A stretch of DNA of 26,802 bases from Paulinella micropora. Taxonomy: Eukaryota; Cercozoa; Imbricatea; Euglyphida. Positions 1-26,802 of the stretch are shown here, piece by piece. The translations under genes and the position numbers were made by a program. Numbering within the stretch: the first letter of the stretch is position 1; each line of letters opens with the position of its first letter. The stretch lies in assembly GCA_009731375.1 (NCBI GenBank), contig BJOX01000016.1:948945-975746 (forward strand). The letters are read 5' to 3'. The notes below the pieces were generated by a model. It saw only the letters and a list, made by a program, of their open reading frames with translations, had not been told where the DNA came from and did not search any database.

Positions 1-16
1 CTATCTATCTACCTAC

Positions 17-81
<65 letters not shown>

Positions 82-138
82 GATCTATCGATCTATCGAT
101 CTATCGATCTATCGATCTATCGATCTATCGATCTATCG

Positions 139-189
<51 letters not shown>

Positions 190-300
190 CATCTCTCTAT
201 CTATCTCTCTATCTCTCTATCTCTCTATCTCTCTATCTGTCTATCTATCTANNNNNNNNNNGTCTATCTATCTATCTATCTCTCTTTCTATCTATCTATC
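1..300. repeat. (CTAT)n microsatellite with CGAT variants and a gap
   Basis: CTAT units with a block of alternating CTAT/CGAT at 80-140 and CTCT variants from about 190. A ten-base N run at 252-261 is an assembly gap. No coding signal. Confidence 0.95.
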
Positions 301-804
301 TCTTGAGGTGTCACTGACCCTCTCTTGGGCTTGATTTTTTGAAATGGGTGCCATCTGTCGACAGACAGAGAATTAGGGGATGGTGTGGGTGTGCTGGGCC
401 CGTGGTGGGGTGCCTTATGTGTGCCTAGCCATACGCCCATAAGTCACATGCCGAAATAGCGACGGGAAGCACAATCCTGTTCCCTCAGGGTGCCCTTTCT
501 CGCTTGTTGAGCCCGGAATAAAACCCACAGTGCTCTGTCGGTTTATACTAGACTGTCGAACAGTCTCGAAACTCCATCTGCTTACTGGGCCCTCTGTAAT
601 GGAGGTGGGAGCTCGTTCTGCAAGGGGCGCTTTATGGGACGAGCCCTGGCCCCGCCTGGTACCAGGAAGCTTTGGTATTGCCTGTATCAGTCCCTTCCGT
701 GCAAACATCACAGCTTAGCTGGGCATCGGGTTAATACTTTACCCACAGACTTCCTTGGTTGACGAAATCAGAAGCTCCTTTTTTCTGACATTAGTCGATA
801 TTTC
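301..804 (-). repeat. Dispersed ~480-base element, copy 1 (inverted)
   Basis: Non-simple sequence that recurs at 2031-2535 and 11611-12076 in the opposite orientation, with only scattered substitutions and small indels over more than 400 bases. It contains the palindrome CTGTCGACAG and a GACTGT-TCG-ACAGTC hairpin. A 98-codon frame on the - strand (415-711) is broken in the other copies by an indel near CCATAAGCGCC, so a protein is unlikely. All three copies are embedded in CTAT/GATA repeat. Family unknown; a SINE-like or MITE-like element is possible. Confidence 0.85.
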
Positions 805-1779
<975 letters not shown>

Positions 1780-1796
1780 AGCAGTTTGGTTGTTAA

Positions 1797-2030
1797 ATAT
1801 GTAGACAGACAGATAGATAGATAGATAGATAGACAGATAGATAGATAGATAGATAGAGAGATAGATAGATATATAGATAGATAGACAGATAGACAGATAG
1901 ATAGATAGATAGATAGATAGATAGGTAGATATATAGATAGATAGTTAGATAGATGTATATAGATAGATAGATAGACAGATAGATAGACAGATAGATAGAT
2001 AGACAGACAGACAGATAGATAGACAGATAG
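1797..2030. repeat. (GATA)n with GACA variants
   Basis: ATAG/ACAG units, the reverse complement of the CTAT array to the left. Polarity changes in a short unique stretch at about 1760-1800, the centre of the palindrome spanning 1-2841. Confidence 0.9.
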
Positions 2031-2535
2031 ATGAGATATCGACTAATGTCAGAAAAAGGAGCTTCTGATTTCGTCAACCAAGGAAGTCTGTTGGTAAAGT
2101 ATTAACCCGATGCCCAGCTAAGCCGTGATGTTTGCACGGAAGGGACTGATACAGGCGATACCAAAGCTCCCTAGTACCAGGCGGGGCCAGGGCTCGTTCC
2201 ATAAGCGCCCCTTGCAGAACGAGCTCCCACCTCCATTACAGAGGACCCAGTAAGCAGATGGAGTTTCGAGACTGTTCGACAGTCTAGTATAAACCGACAG
2301 AGCACTGTGGGTTTTATTCCGGGCTCAACAAGCGAGAAAGGGCACCCTGAGGGAACAGGATTGTGCTTCCCGTCGCTATTTCGGCATGTGACTTATAGGC
2401 GTATGGCTAGGCACACATAAGGCACCCCACCACGGGTCCAGCACACCCACACCATCCCCTAATTCTCTGTCTGTCGACAGATGGCACCCATTTCAAAAAA
2501 CCAAGCCCAAGGGAGGGTCAGTGACACCTCAAGTG
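2031..2535 (+). repeat. Dispersed ~480-base element, copy 2
   Basis: Runs from GATGAGATATCGACTAATG to GTGACACCTCAAG and matches copy 1 as its reverse complement nearly throughout. About 45 bases of unique sequence (2536-2580) follow before GATA repeats. Confidence 0.85.
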
Positions 2536-2579
2536 GCCTTGGTACACTCTGTGGAGTAAGTGATGAGATCAACTGATGA

Positions 2580-2580
2580 G

Positions 2581-2615
<35 letters not shown>

Positions 2616-2630
2616 GATGGATAGACAGAC

Positions 2631-2703
<73 letters not shown>

Positions 2704-2785
2704 CATAGATGGACTAAAGATATAGATAGTTAGACTAAACATAGACGGATAGATAGATGGGTAGATAGATAGATAGGTAGATAGG

Positions 2786-2841
<56 letters not shown>
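2580..2841. repeat. (GATA)n array
   Basis: GATA units with an interruption at about 2705-2765 (GATGGACTAAAGATATAG and related sequence). A degraded exon 2 shard begins just after it. Confidence 0.9.
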
Positions 2842-3003
2842 AAAGTCTATATCCACAATCTATCGAAACAGTATGGAAAGACGTTTGCTACATTACACAT
2901 CGCAAACACATATAGTTAAGAGAAGTTCCTATTTCTTAAGCACAACGAACAATGACTTCAAGCGCTTCGATCTCAGTCAATATTGGCATCTACAACCTGT
3001 GTT

Positions 3004-24563
<21,560 letters not shown>

Positions 24564-24564
24564 G

Positions 24565-24565
<1 letters not shown>

Positions 24566-24634
<69 letters not shown>
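24566..24634. repeat. (CTAT)n microsatellite
   Basis: CTAT units starting at the donor of exon 11. Confidence 0.9.
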
Positions 24635-24638
<4 letters not shown>

Positions 24639-24650
24639 GCTCCTGTGCAG

Positions 24651-24677
24651 TCAAAAATTGGACTAATCTTCCTCTAG
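24651..24677 (+). CDS. Possible terminal exon (SKIGLIFL, then TAG)
   Basis: An acceptor CTCCTGTGCAG with a pyrimidine-rich lead ends at 24650. Read in phase 0 from exon 11, the next 27 bases give SKIGLIFL and TAG at 24675-24677. The intron would be 87 bases, mostly CTAT. A hydrophobic strand after YRE is expected in the family, but the stop comes much earlier than in full-length relatives. Retroelement sequence starts about 15 bases downstream, so the original last exon may have been displaced or cut off. Confidence 0.35.
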   Translation, partial: SKIGLIFL

Positions 24678-24691
24678 TCCGTATCGGTGAC

Positions 24692-26802
24692 TGCATTCCA
24701 TCATAGCCGTCCAGTGTTGCATAGCCCGGGCTAGGTCCCTGCGGGGGTTTAGGCCTCATACAATGTCATCATTGTAGCTTGCGCAAGCTTACGGTGCTCA
24801 AAACACTTGGACTAACGGCTTCCTTTTCTTTCTCTTCTTCCTTATCCTCCCACTCTCCATTCCTAGATTGCCTTTTTCTTCAACGTCCTTCCTCCTCTTC
24901 TTTTTCCAGAACACAGTCTACCCGTGATTCCCATCCCGGACACATGCACAGTACACAAATTATTGTTTGATGTGAAACTGCGTTCCTTTGCAAGGACTAC
25001 ATTCCTTTGCGACATCTCATCCATATGTGACCCCGTCGCGGCGATAAAGCGCGGCAACCAAACCTTTCTCCTTTTTCTTCTTGGGCTGACAACCCTGGCT
25101 TAAACGAAGAGGCTTGCTTCCCCTAAGTTAAGCCGTAAGTTACAAAAACTACATGCGAAAACCTACCGACGCACCGCTATTCCCTCCGGAGTGGCCGCCG
25201 TCACCCTCCCAGTGCGTGCTCTGCACCGCCTGAACCCCCTGGAGAAGATTTTGCTCATGTTCACCCTTACGAAGACCTTTCGGGCCTCCTCGAAAAGAAG
25301 AGCCCAAAAGCGCACGTCCATCCGGACTACAAGTCGCAACCCGGCATTATCAACCTGGATTCCACCCACTGTGTTGACGCCGAGACATACTCCCATTTCG
25401 TCCATCGGACAAGAAGTGCCCCGAAAGAACCAACCGAAAGAAGAAAACGCCTGGTATTGCCATCAACACCAAGCGAATGGAAAGGCATTGAAGAAGAACT
25501 CCAATCCGCACTCCCTCTCATCCTCCCCTCCTCTCTCATCAAACGCCTGTCGTGTGACGAAGCAGTAGCGAAATTTGAAAGATATCTCTACGACTTCATA
25601 TCACAACGGGTACCTCAAACAAAAACACAAGAACAAACTCATGAACGAAAAAACCGCCACGTAATCCGGCTCCAAACAGAACTCACGCAGAACCGACAAC
25701 AAAAACTGATCCAAAAGAGACATCTGCGAGATCTCAAAAGGGCAGGTTCAATTCCAGCTGCTGTTGCAAAAAGCCTGCAAAAAACTTGGCGAGTATTATT
25801 GAAGACCGGTAACCGCCTCCGCCGTCGTCTCAAGGAAGCAACTTTAAGCTCCGCTCAACGACAAGCAAATACACGCTTCCGAAATAACCCTCATAAGTTT
25901 GCCAAAAATCTGTTTCATCCCCCCTCAACCCAAACCACTTCCTCCCTATCCAAAGAAAACTGTGACTCCTACTTTCCCAACCTATACAAAGACGCTAATC
26001 GTGAACAAACCTACGTGCCCTTACCTGAAATGATTCGCCCACCTCTACCAACTGTCCCCTTTGACCTCAAGCCACCGTCCTTCTTGGAAACCAAAAGATC
26101 TGTGTTTGCCAAGCGTAATGGTGCAGCCCCTGGCAGAGATGGTATTAGCTACCTTGTTTACAAGAGACTTCCCACCGCTTTACTTTTCTTACACAAACTC
26201 ATTGTCAAGTGTTGGACAACTGATGTAGCTAATAGCTGGGCCCAAGCTGCTATCTCCCTCCTTCACAAGGACGGCGATCCACTTCAGGCCTCAAACTATC
26301 GTCCGATTGCTCTGACAAGTTGCTCGGGTAAGGTATTTTTCTCTTTGTGGTCAAAACGCCTAGAGAGTTTTTTGCTAGATAACAAGTACTTTGACAGAGC
26401 AAAACAAAAAGGTTTTCTCCGTAACATTGCAGGATGCCCCGAACACATTGCTACAACAAAAGCTACCATCAGAAATGCAAAAGATCACTATCGCCAACTG
26501 GTCATAGCATGGATTGACCTACAAAACGCTTTGGAAGCGTAAACCACAACTTGATCCAGTTCGCTCTCTGGTGGTACCACGTGCCCCCTATGTTTGCTCG
26601 CATAATCTTTTTATACTACGAACTCTTAGTAGCCACAATCGAAGGGAAAGATTGGTCATCAGAACCCTTTGTTTTTGCTGTTGGCGTTTTTCAAGGATGC
26701 TGCATTTCTCCTCTCCTTTTCAACATAGTTTTCAACCTACTCCTTGACCTCCTATCATCCTTGACCAAAAACAACGGTTATCATTTCAAGCATAAGACCT
26801 CA
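24692..26802 (+). mobile_element. Non-LTR (LINE-type) retrotransposon, cut by the window end
   Basis: The 5' boundary is taken at CTGCATTCC, where homology with the fragment at 10131 begins. About 450 bases of C/T-rich leader contain the palindrome TAGCCCGGGCTA. A reverse transcriptase frame then begins near 25139 and continues to the window end before the catalytic YADD/FADD block. Same strand as the PARG-like gene and just downstream of exon 11. A head-to-tail fragment of its 5' region lies at 9723-10456. Confidence 0.85.
25139..26802 (+). pseudogene. Reverse transcriptase ORF of the retrotransposon, frameshifted and partial
   Basis: The frame is open from 25139 (after TAA 25136-25138) to a stop at 26540-26542, with no ATG before 25457. 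An N-terminal region rich in Arg, Lys and Gln (to about 25860) precedes the RT domain: KRNGAAPGRDGISYLVYKRL, a block with NYRPIALTSCSGKVFFSLWS, and VIAWIDLQNA with the motif A Asp. At about 26531 one base seems missing; the coding sense continues in the next frame to 26802 without a stop and includes FQGCCISPLLFNIVFN, RT motif B. The FADD motif lies beyond the window. The RT blocks resemble the R2/NeSL-type superclade as I recall it; clade is tentative. The frameshift suggests a dead copy, unless it is a base-call error. Confidence 0.85.

Noticed and set aside
415-711. 98-codon - strand frame in the dispersed ~480-base element
   Set aside because: An indel relative to copies 2 and 3 breaks the frame, so it is not conserved as protein.
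2101-2300. tRNA-like promoter (A/B box) in the ~480-base element, making it a tRNA SINE
   Set aside because: TGTTCGACAGTCT only weakly resembles a B box and no matching A box was found at the right distance.
25153-25234. Short upstream frame MRKPTD...CVLC as a zinc-finger start of the retrotransposon protein
   Set aside because: It ends in TGA after 26 codons, and joining it to the RT frame would need an unsupported frameshift. The CxxC alone is too little.

Overview
The window is eukaryotic nuclear DNA. Roughly nine tenths of it is simple or tandem repeat: CTAT/GATA, CATA/TATG, TA, ATATT, CT/GA, GTA/GTG, TTC/GAA, and longer units of 31, 74, 131 and 208 bases. Five N runs mark assembly gaps. 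The organism cannot be named from the sequence. All introns inferred here are GT-AG, and a non-LTR retrotransposon lies at the right end.

The main result is a split gene hidden in the repeats on the + strand, from about 3.0 to 24.56 kb. Eleven short segments (26 to 131 bases) each sit between an AG and a GT, have no stop in the required frame, and join with consistent codon phase at all ten junctions. Their 216-residue product carries GGG-X7-QEE, the signature of poly(ADP-ribose) glycohydrolase (PARG), preceded by FAVLNMANAY. Near its C end it has VVLSAFGCG joined to AFANPAYNVA. This is the pattern of the microbial-type PARG catalytic family (TIGR02452/DUF2263, macrodomain fold), recalled from family knowledge and not searched. 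Exons make up about 3 percent of the gene span; the rest is microsatellite intron.

The second result concerns the introns. Many tandem units that look like meaningless minisatellites are partial copies of the neighbouring exon ('shards'). For exons 5, 6 and 10 there is one complete copy, preceded by shards that keep the acceptor side and followed by shards that keep the donor side. Exons 2 and 11 have acceptor-side shards upstream, and exon 9 has donor-side shards downstream. Introns therefore seem to have grown by duplications with a breakpoint inside or beside an exon, followed by microsatellite expansion, while one spliceable copy survived.

Layout: 1-2841, CTAT/GATA repeats and two inverted copies of a ~480-base element forming a large imperfect palindrome; 3.0-4.5 kb, exons 1-3; 4.5-9.3 kb, exons 4 and 5 with a 31-base satellite, ATATT and TA arrays; 9.3-11.4 kb, exon 6 with a rearranged retroelement fragment and a MITE-like element in the intron before it; 11.4-15.0 kb, exon 6 shards, a third ~480-base element and the inverted 31-base satellite; 15.0-18.0 kb, exons 7-9 separated by GTA/GTG and TTC/GAA introns; 18.0-24.6 kb, exon 9, 10 and 11 shards in CATA/TATG repeats with exons 10 and 11; 24.69-26.8 kb, a non-LTR retrotransposon whose reverse transcriptase is frameshifted and cut by the window end.
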